From an uncultured Coriobacteriaceae bacterium (GTDB taxonomy: Bacteria; Actinomycetota; Coriobacteriia; Coriobacteriales; Eggerthellaceae), in contig URRZ01000001.1 of assembly GCA_900550385.1 (NCBI GenBank), forward strand, positions 27,547 to 91,546: a stretch of 64,000 nucleotides of DNA. Reading direction: 5' to 3'. Of this stretch, positions 19,103 through 27,374 are shown one piece after another (the stretch's first letter is position 1; each line of letters opens with the position of its first letter). The position numbers were made by a program, and so were the translations under genes. The notes beneath the pieces are model-generated. The model was not told the DNA's origin and searched no databases. It saw nothing but the letters and a program-made list of their open reading frames with translations.

Positions 19103-19132
19103 TGTTGAACATCAACAAGTGTGGATTATAAT
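19103..19132 (+). promoter_or_regulatory. TetR-gene promoter overlapped by a palindromic operator
   Basis: TGTTGAACATCAACA (19103-19117) is a perfect palindrome with a 3-base centre. Inside it TTGAAC (19105-19110) is a plausible -35 box, followed after 16 bases by TATAAT (19127-19132). Placement between a radical SAM gene and a TetR gene suggests autoregulation and control of both genes. Confidence 0.65.
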
Positions 19133-19228
19133 GCGGAAGGAAGCGCTCGGCGCATGCTCCACGCGATCTCGCCGGGCTATTCAACGCTTCATGCGAAATC
19201 GGAGAATTGGAAGGGGAGGGCGGGCCCG

Positions 19229-19885
19229 ATGGTGGAACGCAACAAGCTCGCGGAGGCGCGCGAGGCCGGGGTCGATCGCAAGGACAAGCGGGTCGCGCGC
19301 ACCGAGAAGGCCATCCGCGCGGCGTTCTTCAAGCTGCTTGCCGACGTCGATTACGAGAAGATCAGCGTGTCGGCGCTTTCGCGCGAAGCGGGGGTCGACC
19401 GCAAGACATTCTACCTTCACTACAAATCGATCGACGCGCTCGCCGACGAGCTTCTGCGCGAGCGCGCGCGTTTGATGGTGCGCTCGCTCATCGACGGGCT
19501 ACACGCGCGGGAATGCGATCGCTCATCGGAGCCGCTCAAAATCGCCGAGCTGTCCTCGGCTTTCTGGGGCGAGTTCGCGTCGGATATGCCGCATCTGCGA
19601 AGCCAGATGAGGCATCTGCCCATGGAGATGGTGCTTGATCGCCTGCCCGACATGCTCACCGAGGCATTCGTCGAGGATGGGCGCCTCGCCGGAGAGATGC
19701 CATCCGATATGCCGAAGTGCTACGAGCAGCTTTGTGCCGCGTTTGTCGGGGCGGGCATGATAGCCCTGTTCAGGCGGTGGCTGCTCTTCGATTCCGAGGA
19801 TGCGACGCTCGAGGAGGCGGCTGCGTTATCGGAGATGCTGGTGTTCGACGGCCTGCACGGCGTGACGAAGGTCCCGATGCCCTAG
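19229..19885 (+). CDS. TetR/AcrR-family transcriptional regulator
   Basis: A 218-residue protein. The N-terminal HTH reads RTEKAIRAAFFKLLADVDYE then ISVSALSREAGVDRKTFYLHY, the classical TetR signature with FY-HY in the recognition helix region. The C-terminal ligand domain is divergent. ATG 19229 is preceded by a long purine run (AAGGGGAGGG, nine bases away); the frame is open from 19121, but that would start at the -10 box. It is divergent from the radical SAM gene, with a palindrome between. The ligand is unknown. Confidence 0.85.
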   Translation: MVERNKLAEAREAGVDRKDKRVARTEKAIRAAFFKLLADVDYEKISVSALSREAGVDRKTFYLHYKSIDALADELLRERARLMVRSLIDGLHARECDRSSEPLKIAELSSAFWGEFASDMPHLRSQMRHLPMEMVLDRLPDMLTEAFVEDGRLAGEMPSDMPKCYEQLCAAFVGAGMIALFRRWLLFDSEDATLEEAAALSEMLVFDGLHGVTKVPMP

Positions 19886-20044
19886 CCGGATCGCGTTGAA
19901 GGCAGAGCGGGGGTGGAACGGGTGGAGCGCGGAGCCGCCCCCCGGCCCGCCCCCGTCCCGCCTGCGAGCGTGCACATCTGTGCTTTTTGCTTGCAACGGG
20001 CCCGCCGCATGCTCGCGGCGGGCGGTTTGGCTATACTGGCAAGC

Positions 20045-20160
20045 TGTTACGAGTGCCTCGAATGGGCTTGGGCGGCGCCAAGTTCCGAACCTGGTCAGGT
20101 CCGGGAGGAAGCAGCCATAAGGGACCGCTGACGAGCGCCCATGCCTATTCGAGGCACTCG
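20045..20160 (+). ncRNA. ffs: small bacterial signal recognition particle RNA
   Basis: The invariant apical region is present: CTGGTCAGGTCCGG, then GAGGAAGCAGCC, matching the Ffh-binding hairpin of 4.5S-type SRP RNA. The long stem is closed by CGAGTGCCTCGAATGGGC (20050-20067) pairing with GCCCATGCCTATTCGAGG and CACTCG (20137-20160). A TATACT box at 20032-20037 is in the right place for its promoter, so the 5' end is near 20043-20047. The position upstream of dnaX-ybaB-recR is typical of Gram-positive and related genomes. End points are approximate. Confidence 0.93.
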
Positions 20161-20192
20161 CGTGTCGCCGGCCGGATGACCGGCGACACGCG
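20159..20192 (+). terminator. strong hairpin after the SRP RNA
   Basis: CGCGTGTCGCCGG (20159-20171) pairs perfectly with CCGGCGACACGCG (20180-20192), a 13-bp stem with an 8-base loop. There is no T-run after it, so it may terminate inefficiently or protect the RNA 3' end. The dedA gene begins 20 bases later. Confidence 0.65.
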
Positions 20193-20212
20193 CATCTAGG
20201 CGAAAGGCATTC

Positions 20213-20893
20213 ATGGAGATCATCGATTTCTTCGTCAACCTGCTGTCGGATCCGCGCGGGGCGATAGCGGGCTGGATCATCACACTCGGCCCGGTCATGG
20301 TGTACACGCCGCTGTGGCTCATCGTGTTCGTCGAGACCGGCCTGGTGTTCTTCCCGTTCCTGCCGGGCGATTCGCTGCTGTTCGCGGCGGGCGTGTTCTC
20401 GGCCGACGGCGGCGGCTTGCATGTGGTGGCCACGCTTCTGGTCTTCTACACCGCGGCCATTCTGGGCAACACGTCGAACTACTGGATAGCCCGCTTCTTC
20501 GGCAAGCGCATCATCGATTCGGGCAAGGTGAAGGCGCTCACGCCCGAGCGCATGGCCAAACTCGACGAGTTCTTCGAGAAGTACGGCGGGCTCACCATCG
20601 TCATCACGCGCTTCATGCCGTTCTTCCGCACGTTCGCCCCGTTCATCGCGGGCACCGGCCATATGAACTTCGCCAAGTTCACGCTGTTCAACTGCATCGG
20701 CGGCATCGCATGGGTCAGCTTGTTCGTGCTGGTGGGCTACTTCTTCGGCGGCGTGCCGTTCGTCCAGGAGCACTTCGAGGTCATCGTCTTGGGCATCGTG
20801 GCGGTGTCGGTGGCGCCCGCGATCATCGGCGCGGTGAAGGCCGCCTTGGGTTCGCGCAAGGGCAAGGCTGCGGAGGCGGAGGACGCCCGGTAG
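20213..20893 (+). CDS. DedA-family membrane protein
   Basis: A 226-residue integral membrane protein with five or so hydrophobic segments. Family landmarks are FVETGLVFFPFLPGDSLLF near the N-terminus, the GNTSNYWIARFFGKR loop and the arginine-containing FITRFMPFFRTFAPFIAG-like segment (here VITRFMPFFRTFAPFIAGTG). DedA/UPF0043 proteins are linked to lipid carrier recycling and membrane homeostasis. The start follows a weak purine-rich site. It lies between ffs and dnaX, and a hairpin at 20960-20989 separates it from dnaX. Confidence 0.9.
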   Translation: MEIIDFFVNLLSDPRGAIAGWIITLGPVMVYTPLWLIVFVETGLVFFPFLPGDSLLFAAGVFSADGGGLHVVATLLVFYTAAILGNTSNYWIARFFGKRIIDSGKVKALTPERMAKLDEFFEKYGGLTIVITRFMPFFRTFAPFIAGTGHMNFAKFTLFNCIGGIAWVSLFVLVGYFFGGVPFVQEHFEVIVLGIVAVSVAPAIIGAVKAALGSRKGKAAEAEDAR

Positions 20894-20959
20894 GGCTCGA
20901 TAGCGAATTCGCGGAGAGCGCGGGGTTGCGCCCTCGCCGCGAGGCAAGTGGGTTACCAT

Positions 20960-20989
20960 GGGAGGCGTCCTTTTCGGAGGGCGCCTCCC
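20960..20989 (+). terminator. hairpin between dedA and dnaX
   Basis: GGGAGGCG (20960-20967) pairs with CGCCTCCC (20982-20989) and the stem can extend inward. GTCGTTTCGG follows, so the T-run is poor. It may be a terminator or attenuator for dedA; dnaX would then need its own promoter, which I could not identify. Confidence 0.4.
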
Positions 20990-21038
20990 GTCGTTTCGGC
21001 GCGTCGCGGCGGGAATCGATCGGGGAAAGGTGGCGTGG

Positions 21039-23444
21039 ATGGCGGAGTCGCTGTACAGGAAATATCGACCGCAGATCTTCGAGGACGTGGTCGGCCAGGA
21101 GCACATCGAGCGCACGCTGAAGAACGCCATCGAGCAGGACAAGGTGAGCCATGCCTACCTGTTCTGCGGGCCGCGCGGAACCGGCAAGACCACCACGGCG
21201 CGCCTGCTTGCGAAGGCGCTGCTATGCGAGAAGGGCCCCACGCCCGATCCCGACGGAACGTGCGACGACTGCCGGATGATCGCCAACGGCGAGCACCCCG
21301 ACGTCAACGAGCTGGACGCCGCCAGCCGCACCGGCGTTGAGAACGTGCGCGAGGAGATCATCGGGCGCGTGCAGTTCGCCCCCACGCGCGGCCGCTACAA
21401 GGTCTACATCATCGACGAGGTCCACATGCTGTCGCCGGCAGCGTTCAACGCCCTGCTGAAGACGCTGGAGGAGCCGCCGAGCCACGTGGTGTTCATCCTG
21501 TGCACCACCGACCCCCAAAGCGTCCCCGAGACGATCCACTCGCGCTGCCAGCGCTTCGATTTCAGGCGCATCTCCATCGAGGCGATGGTGTCGCGCCTCG
21601 GCGCGATATGCGTGGCGGAAGGCGTGGAGTTCGAAGGGGAGGCGCTCGACCTCATCGCGCATCGCGCCGACGGCGGCATGCGCAACGCCCTCACCTCCTT
21701 GGAGCAGGTGATCGTCTTCTCCGATGGGGCCGTGACGCTGGAGGCCGCCGAGCGGGTGCTGGGGTCGCTGGATTCGAGCGACTTCGGCGACATCGTGGGC
21801 GCGATAGGGAAACGCGATGCGGCGACGTGCTTCCGCTGGACGGCGGAGTACGTCGAGACCGGCGCCGATCTGGCGCAGTTCACGCGTGATTTGTCCCAGC
21901 ATGTGCGCAACCTGTACGTGATGACGCTCGCGGGCGCCGACGTGGCGCTGGAGGTGAGCCCGAGCGAGAGGCGCGAGCTGGAGGCGGAGCTGCCCCTGTT
22001 CGCGCCCGACCGCCTCGCGCGGCTGTTGGGCATCCTGGGCGAGCTTTCCGGCGAGCTGAAGACGTCGACGAACCCGCGCCTGTCCTTCGAGATCGCGCTC
22101 ACCCGCATGGTGCGGCCCGACTCCGACCTCACGCTGGAGTCGCTGGCGGAACGCGTCGAGGCGCTGGAGTCGGGCTATTCCGCCGTCGCGCACGTGTCGT
22201 CCGCCCCCGCCGCGGCGTCCGGGGGCGTCCCCTTGGCGCAAAGCGGATTCCGGCAAGCGCCCGTTGCGGAGCAGCCCGCCCCCGAGCCGGTTCCGGAGCC
22301 CCGAGCGGCGCATCCCGTGCAGCCGGCCGTGCAGCCGGAGGCCCGGCCCGATGGCTGGGGCGAGGCGCGGCACGCCGCAGAGGCGGCCCCGGCGGCTTCG
22401 GCGCCTGCGGAGCCTGCGTCGATGGCGACGCGGGAGCAGTCGCGCATGGCCGCTGCGGATGCCCCGTTTGCCGACGCCGCCCCTGCTTCCGTCGCTTCGG
22501 CGTCCCCACAGCAGGCGGCTCCGCAGGCCGTCGGGGCTGGCGCATCGGCGCAGCTTTCCGCGAGCCTGGGCAACCCCGCCGCCCTCCAGCGCATCTGGCA
22601 GAGCGCCCTGTCCTCGCTGAAGAAGGAGAAGGCGGCGTTCGGCGTGCTGTTCCTCAACACTAAGGCGGTGTTCGACGCCGCCGCCGGCGCGCTGGCCATC
22701 GACTTCCCCGTGGAGAACACGTTCGCGTTCAAAGCCGCGCAGAAGCCCGACGTGCAGGATGCGGTGGCGTCCGCGCTCGAGCGCGCCTGCGGCGAGCGCT
22801 TGGCGTTCTCCTACACGCAGGGCGCGCAGCGGGTTTCGCTGGGCGGCGGCCATATCCCGCAGGAGCCGCAGGCCTCCGCGCAGGTTCAGGCCCGTTCTCC
22901 GCAACCGGAGCCCCAGTCCCAACCGCAGCCTCAACCCCAGGCTCGCGATTCCGCCGAGCCTGCCGTAGCGGCGGCGCCGGCGGCGCCGGCGACGGGTGCC
23001 GCCGCGCCCGCATACGCCGACGATGCGGTCCCCTATGACGATGACGCCGTTCCCTATGACGACGTGGTTCCTTACGGCGACGATGCGGTGCCTTACGGCG
23101 GCCCCGCCTTCGATGGGGGCGCGATGCCCTATGGCGGAGATGCGGCGCCCTACGGCGAACCCGCCCACGCCGTTCCCGCGTTCCAAGACGCGTCTTCGAG
23201 GGCGCCCTACGAACGGCAGTCGGGCCAAGGCGCCGCCTCGACGGATGCCGCGGCGCCGCGATCCTCGGTGATGCCCGCCGCTGCCGAGCGCGCCGCCGCC
23301 TCGTCCGACGGGCGGGTCGGCATCGGGCCCGACCCCGCCGCATCCGCTGCGCCTGCCGAGCCCGTCGAGGACGCCCGCGACCTGCAGGCGATCCTCGCGG
23401 CCGGATTCGGCGATGGCGTAACGTTCGAAGAAGTGAGAGAATAG
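21039..23444 (+). CDS. dnaX: DNA polymerase III subunit gamma/tau
   Basis: An 801-residue clamp-loader ATPase. It starts MAESLYRKYRPQIFEDVVGQ; Walker A is GPRGTGKTTTAR, a zinc module uses the cysteines in LLCEKG and GTCDDCRM, Walker B is IIDEVHMLS, sensor 1 is FILCTTD and the SRC finger is SRCQRFDFRR. Domain III and the tau-specific region occupy about 240-620. The tail (660-780) is low complexity, with repeated VPYDD/VPYGD units. No slippery A-run of the E. coli type was seen, so a shorter gamma form is not predicted. ATG 21039 matches the conserved N-terminus; upstream in-frame codons overlap the hairpin. Confidence 0.93.
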   Translation: MAESLYRKYRPQIFEDVVGQEHIERTLKNAIEQDKVSHAYLFCGPRGTGKTTTARLLAKALLCEKGPTPDPDGTCDDCRMIANGEHPDVNELDAASRTGVENVREEIIGRVQFAPTRGRYKVYIIDEVHMLSPAAFNALLKTLEEPPSHVVFILCTTDPQSVPETIHSRCQRFDFRRISIEAMVSRLGAICVAEGVEFEGEALDLIAHRADGGMRNALTSLEQVIVFSDGAVTLEAAERVLGSLDSSDFGDIVGAIGKRDAATCFRWTAEYVETGADLAQFTRDLSQHVRNLYVMTLAGADVALEVSPSERRELEAELPLFAPDRLARLLGILGELSGELKTSTNPRLSFEIALTRMVRPDSDLTLESLAERVEALESGYSAVAHVSSAPAAASGGVPLAQSGFRQAPVAEQPAPEPVPEPRAAHPVQPAVQPEARPDGWGEARHAAEAAPAASAPAEPASMATREQSRMAAADAPFADAAPASVASASPQQAAPQAVGAGASAQLSASLGNPAALQRIWQSALSSLKKEKAAFGVLFLNTKAVFDAAAGALAIDFPVENTFAFKAAQKPDVQDAVASALERACGERLAFSYTQGAQRVSLGGGHIPQEPQASAQVQARSPQPEPQSQPQPQPQARDSAEPAVAAAPAAPATGAAAPAYADDAVPYDDDAVPYDDVVPYGDDAVPYGGPAFDGGAMPYGGDAAPYGEPAHAVPAFQDASSRAPYERQSGQGAASTDAAAPRSSVMPAAAERAAASSDGRVGIGPDPAASAAPAEPVEDARDLQAILAAGFGDGVTFEEVRE

Positions 23445-23543
23445 CTCGTCAACGCACGAGACGGATTCGAAAAGGGCGAGGCGGCAGCCGCCTTGCGCAG
23501 TTGGTCGTGCCGCTTCGGCACTTTGAAGAACAGGAGTGAGACG

Positions 23544-23891
23544 ATGTCCAGACGAGGTGGATTCCCCGGAGGCATGGGCGGCGGCAACATGAACGCCATG
23601 CTCAAGCAGGCGCAGAAGATGCAGGCGGAGCTTGCGAAAGCGCAGGACGAGATCAAGGAGATGACCTTCACCGGAACCGCCGGCGGCGGCATGGTGAAGG
23701 TGACGGCGCTGGGCGACCAGACCATCCAGAACGTGGAGATCGACCCGGCCGCCGTGGATCCCGACGACGTCGAGATGCTGCAGGATCTGGTGTGCGCCGC
23801 CGTCAACGAGGCGCTGCGCGGCATTCAAGAGATGAGCTCGCAGCGCATGAACTCCGTGACGGGCGGGATGAACATCCCCGGCTTGATGTAG
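23544..23891 (+). CDS. ybaB: YbaB/EbfC nucleoid-associated protein
   Basis: A 115-residue protein with a Gly-rich start (RRGGFPGGMGGGNMN) and the family core MLKQAQKMQAELAKAQDEI followed by GTAGGGMVKVTALGD and VEMLQDLVCAAVNEAL. The family forms DNA-binding dimers. AGGAG lies seven bases before ATG 23544; the in-frame upstream extension is non-coding. It sits between dnaX and recR, the standard order, with only 12 bases to recR. Confidence 0.93.
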   Translation: MSRRGGFPGGMGGGNMNAMLKQAQKMQAELAKAQDEIKEMTFTGTAGGGMVKVTALGDQTIQNVEIDPAAVDPDDVEMLQDLVCAAVNEALRGIQEMSSQRMNSVTGGMNIPGLM

Positions 23892-23903
23892 CGGCGACGG
23901 CGC

Positions 23904-24500
23904 ATGTACTCCGCCCCCTCCATCCAGAAGCTCCTCGACGAGCTGGAGCGCTTGCCGGGCATAGGGCCGAAGTCCGCCCAGCGGATAGCGTATTGGCTGC
24001 TCAACACCGACAAGGCGACGGCGCTTCGCCTTTCCGAGGCGATCGTGGAGGTGAAGGACACCGTGCATTTCTGCGCGCGGTGCTTCAACTACGCGGAAAG
24101 CGAGCTGTGCGAGATCTGCTCGTCCGGCAAGCGCGACGGCTCGCTTCTGTGCGTGGTCAGCGAACCGCGCGACATTCCGCCCATCGAGCGCACCGGCGTG
24201 TTCCAAGGCGTCTACCACGTGCTGGGCGGTGCCCTGTCGCCCATGGAAGGCGTGGGGCCCGACGACCTGCATATCGCGGAGCTGCTGAAGCGCTTGGGAT
24301 CGGAGGACGTGCGCGAGGTGGTGCTCGCCACCAACCCCAACATCGAAGGCGAAACCACCGCCGCCTATCTGGCGCGCCTCATCAAGCCTCTCGGCATCAC
24401 CGTGACGCGCCTGGCCAGCGGGCTTCCCGTCGGCGGCGACTTGGAGTTCGCCGACGAGGTGACGCTCGGCCGCGCGCTGGAGGCGCGGCGCCCGCTGTAG
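23904..24500 (+). CDS. recR: recombination mediator RecR
   Basis: A 198-residue RecFOR-pathway protein. The N-terminal HhH is LERLPGIGPKSAQRIAYWLL, the C4 zinc finger is CARCFNYAESELCEIC, and the Toprim domain starts CVVSEPRDIPPIERTGVFQG and includes NPNIEGETTAAYLARL. Length is normal. It is the last gene of the dnaX-ybaB-recR block and is followed by two terminators. Confidence 0.96.
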   Translation: MYSAPSIQKLLDELERLPGIGPKSAQRIAYWLLNTDKATALRLSEAIVEVKDTVHFCARCFNYAESELCEICSSGKRDGSLLCVVSEPRDIPPIERTGVFQGVYHVLGGALSPMEGVGPDDLHIAELLKRLGSEDVREVVLATNPNIEGETTAAYLARLIKPLGITVTRLASGLPVGGDLEFADEVTLGRALEARRPL

Positions 24501-24542
24501 GGCGGCTCTGCCGCTTTTCCGGCGCTGGGGGATGGGCTCGGA

Positions 24543-24579
24543 GGCCCCGATGGATCGACGGTCCATCGGGGCCTTCTCC
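24543..24579 (+). terminator. terminator of the dnaX-ybaB-recR block
   Basis: GGCCCCGATGGA (24543-24554) pairs perfectly with TCCATCGGGGCC (24562-24573), followed by TTCTCC. The stem is very stable and the U-run is short. Confidence 0.75.
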
Positions 24580-24621
24580 ATGATGGCTCCGTACGCGGGG
24601 CGGGTGAGGCGCCCGCAAATG

Positions 24622-24672
24622 CAGAAGAGGGGCGCCGTCCCCTCCAAAAACGGCGTCCCTCTTCTGTTTTTT
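24622..24672 (+). terminator. second terminator after recR
   Basis: CAGAAGAGGG (24622-24631) with GCGCCGT pairs with ACGGCGTCCCTCTTCTG, followed by TTTTTT (to 24672). It is a canonical rho-independent structure downstream of the first hairpin. The remaining ~230 bases to 24908 hold no gene I can support. Confidence 0.85.
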
Positions 24673-24908
24673 CGAAGCTATGCAAGCTTCTCGCGTATGT
24701 CGGGTGACAGTATACCACCCTTCTCCATCGAATCAAGATAATATTTTTCGGCGAATAGCGGCCTTCAACCAATGGTTCGCCCCGACGCCGCGAAAGCGGC
24801 CCCGCGCGCTCGTCCGGCCCGCCTTCGCCTTCCGCGCCGTAGCTCTGCCCGGCATCTCTCGCATCGCCGTCTCGTCCAGCGCTTCGCGATGTCGCCTTGC
24901 GCCGCGCG

Positions 24909-25730
24909 CTAGCGCCCCGGGATCCCGCTCTCGCAGGGGACGCCCACCTGGCATTTCCCGCACCCGTAGCGGGTCTTCCGCCCCGGCTCGGTCGCATGGC
25001 GGATGGTCTGCTTCAGGAACGGCCCGCAGACCTCGTGGTCTTTGCCCTCCAAGCACCCCTTCGTCACGTCGATGGCGCCCACGGGGCACGCCCTCTGGCA
25101 TGCGCCGCACATGATGCACCAGTCGGTGAGCCCTTCGTAGGGCCTCGGCGTGACGGGCAGCGGACACGAGGTCACCACGCTGCCGAAGCGCCCCGCCATG
25201 CCCTTGCGCGTGATGAGGCCCTTCGACAGTCCGAATGTCCCCAAGCCGCAGATGTAGGCGGCATGGCGCTCCGACCAGTTGGAGGAATACGTGGTCAGCC
25301 CGGCATAGCGCGGATCGCCGAAGGGGTAGACGGCGCTCCAGCCGGCCTCTTCCAGGATGCGGCACAGCTCCCTGCCCGCGGCCTCGATGGCCTCCTGCCC
25401 CTCGATGCGCGCATGCAGCCATTCATCGGAAGCGAGGCGCCCGCCGACGTTCGACCGCCTCACCCGCTCGGTGAAGGGGAAGAAGAACGACACGACCGTC
25501 TTGGCGTCGGGGAGCCAATCGTGGGGGAGCAGCGCGTCGGCGCTCGCCACCTTGGGGTCCTTCGTCTTCTGGAACAGGGGGTCGTCCGCATCGCCGATCG
25601 CGAAGATCGGCGCGTCGAAGATCCGCATCCCCGCAAGGTCCTCGCGGATCGCGTCTTCCTCGGAGACGATGTTCCAGTCGGCTTGGTTCCAGCGTCGTTC
25701 GAATTCGGAGAACAGCTTGTCGGCATCCAT
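24909..25730 (-). CDS. epoxyqueuosine reductase-like 4Fe-4S protein
   Basis: A 273-residue protein with the QueG-type layout: an N-terminal cobalamin-reductase-like region (DWLPDAKTVVSFFFPFTERVRR, GLGTFGLSKGLITRKGMAGRFGSVVTS) and C-terminal clusters CIMCGACQRACP and CGKCQVGVPCE. True QueG is about 340-390 residues and carries C-terminal repeats absent here, so a different reduction, or an electron-transfer role, is plausible. Start 25730 (MDADKLFSEFE) follows a G-rich site; the longer frame to 26021 crosses the divergent mob gene. It is divergent from the MobBA gene. Confidence 0.8.
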   Translation of the reverse strand: MDADKLFSEFERRWNQADWNIVSEEDAIREDLAGMRIFDAPIFAIGDADDPLFQKTKDPKVASADALLPHDWLPDAKTVVSFFFPFTERVRRSNVGGRLASDEWLHARIEGQEAIEAAGRELCRILEEAGWSAVYPFGDPRYAGLTTYSSNWSERHAAYICGLGTFGLSKGLITRKGMAGRFGSVVTSCPLPVTPRPYEGLTDWCIMCGACQRACPVGAIDVTKGCLEGKDHEVCGPFLKQTIRHATEPGRKTRYGCGKCQVGVPCESGIPGR

Positions 25731-25974
25731 GATCCCAGCCCCCTCGGCATCGGGCGCGTCTTCGAGGCGCCATGCTGCGGCGATCCCGTCCGGCGCTTTC
25801 CGCACGCGCGCAGTCCAACCCACTTCACCATAGGCCTGCGGCGCCGCCGGGGCAAGGGGGACGCCGATTCGATTCGGAATCCTTCGATGATGATAGGGAA
25901 TCGTACGCCTCCGCCCCTCCGCTTCGGGCGGTTGCCCTATACTTGTGCGTTGCAGGAAAATCGGGGAGGGGACA

Positions 25975-27312
25975 ATGGTCAACGTTCCAAGTCCGGCGGT
26001 CTCGTTCGTCGGACGGCACAATTCGGGGAAGACGACGCTGATCGAGAAGGTGATCGGCGAGCTGGTCGCGCGCGGCCGCGATGTGGGCAGCGTGAAGCAT
26101 CACAGCCACGCCGGGTTCGAGATCGACTACCCCGGCAAGGATTCGTATCGCCACCGCGCCGCCGGGGCCTCCGAGACGGTCATCGCGTGCCCGGGGAAGA
26201 TCGCGCGCATCAAGACCATCGAGGGCGAGGTCGAATGCGACGAGATCGTCCGGAGCATGAGCGGGCACGACATCGTGATCGTGGAGGGGTACCGCAAAAG
26301 CGGCCTGCCCACCATCGAGGTCATGCGCGCGGGCAACGCTGCCGACGAGCAGGTGGCGCGCGTGTTCGCGGAGGGGGCGCGCCGCGGTTGGCCTCTGGGG
26401 ACCGACTTCACCCAGTTCGGGAAGGGCGAGATCCCTCCCGCCGATGATGCGGAGGCGCGCGAGCAACTGCGCGAAGCCGCCGGCCAGGCGGACGCTGCGG
26501 CACGCGCCGCGAAGGATCCCGCGGCATCGGGGGGATCCGGCATCGCGGGCAAGCTGCCGACCGCCGGTACCGTCGCCGTGGCGACCGACATCCCCGAGGC
26601 CATCGAGGCGGCGGGGCTGTACGGGATCCCCTCTTTCGGGCTCGATGACATCCCGCAGCTTGCCGACTTCCTGGAAGAGCACTACGTCCGCCCGCGCGTG
26701 ACGGTCGTCATCCAGGCGGGCGGCGAGAGCCGGCGCATGGGCCGCAGCAAGGCGACGGTGCCCTTCGCGGGGCGCCCGCTTATCTGCCGGCTGGTCGAGC
26801 GCCTGGCGCCCGTGGCGGACGATCTGGTGATCACCACCAACGAGCCGGAGAACCTGGCGTTCCTCCATTCGGAGTACCCGCAGCTGGGCATCCAGCTGGT
26901 GCGCGACGTGTTCGACTACCGCGGGGCGCTGCCGGGGCTCTACACCGCGCTCCAAGCGGCGCGCAACCCGTTCGTGGCGGTCGTCGCCTGCGACATGGTG
27001 TTCGCCTCCTCGTCGCTGGTGGCGGCGGAGGCCATCGCGCTGAAGGAAAGCGGCGCCGACGCGGTGGTGCCCGTCAACAAGCATGGCTTCGAGCCGTTTC
27101 ATGCGATATACCGCCGCATGGAGTGCCTCCCGGCCATCCGCGAGGCGCTCGATCGCGGCGAGAAGAGGGCGCAGGGCTTCTTCGACCAGGTGAATATCCT
27201 GGAGTTCCCCCAATCCAAGGTGCTGGAGGCGGAGCCGATGGGCGGCTGCTTCATCAACGCCAACACGCCCGACGAGCTGCACGCCCTCGAGGAGGCGTGC
27301 CTGCAAGGCTAG
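25975..27312 (+). CDS. mobBA: MobB-MobA fusion for molybdenum cofactor guanylylation
   Basis: A 445-residue two-domain protein. Residues 1-170 are a MobB-type GTPase with P-loop FVGRHNSGKTTLIEK and the switch-like VKHHSHAGFEIDYPGKDSYR. From about residue 240 comes MobA: VIQAGGESRRMGRSKATVPF, RDVFDYRGALPGLYTAL, ACDMVF and the C-terminal FINANTPDELHALE. MobA transfers GMP to molybdopterin to make the MGD cofactor. A linker of about 70 Ala-rich residues joins the domains. ATG 25975 has GGGAGGGG upstream. The ferredoxin-like gene follows after 62 bases, consistent with molybdoenzyme maturation. Confidence 0.9.
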   Translation: MVNVPSPAVSFVGRHNSGKTTLIEKVIGELVARGRDVGSVKHHSHAGFEIDYPGKDSYRHRAAGASETVIACPGKIARIKTIEGEVECDEIVRSMSGHDIVIVEGYRKSGLPTIEVMRAGNAADEQVARVFAEGARRGWPLGTDFTQFGKGEIPPADDAEAREQLREAAGQADAAARAAKDPAASGGSGIAGKLPTAGTVAVATDIPEAIEAAGLYGIPSFGLDDIPQLADFLEEHYVRPRVTVVIQAGGESRRMGRSKATVPFAGRPLICRLVERLAPVADDLVITTNEPENLAFLHSEYPQLGIQLVRDVFDYRGALPGLYTALQAARNPFVAVVACDMVFASSSLVAAEAIALKESGADAVVPVNKHGFEPFHAIYRRMECLPAIREALDRGEKRAQGFFDQVNILEFPQSKVLEAEPMGGCFINANTPDELHALEEACLQG

Positions 27313-27374
27313 GCATCCGCCCTCGGGCGACAGGACTCTGCTGTAGGAAGGAGGCGCGCGCAGCGCGGTAAACC

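Noticed and set aside
22850..23444. programmed frameshift in dnaX giving a gamma subunit
   Set aside because: No A-rich slippery sequence with a following pseudoknot at the expected place.
21222..24647. 1141-residue open frame on the minus strand
   Set aside because: Antisense to dnaX, ybaB and recR, all well supported.
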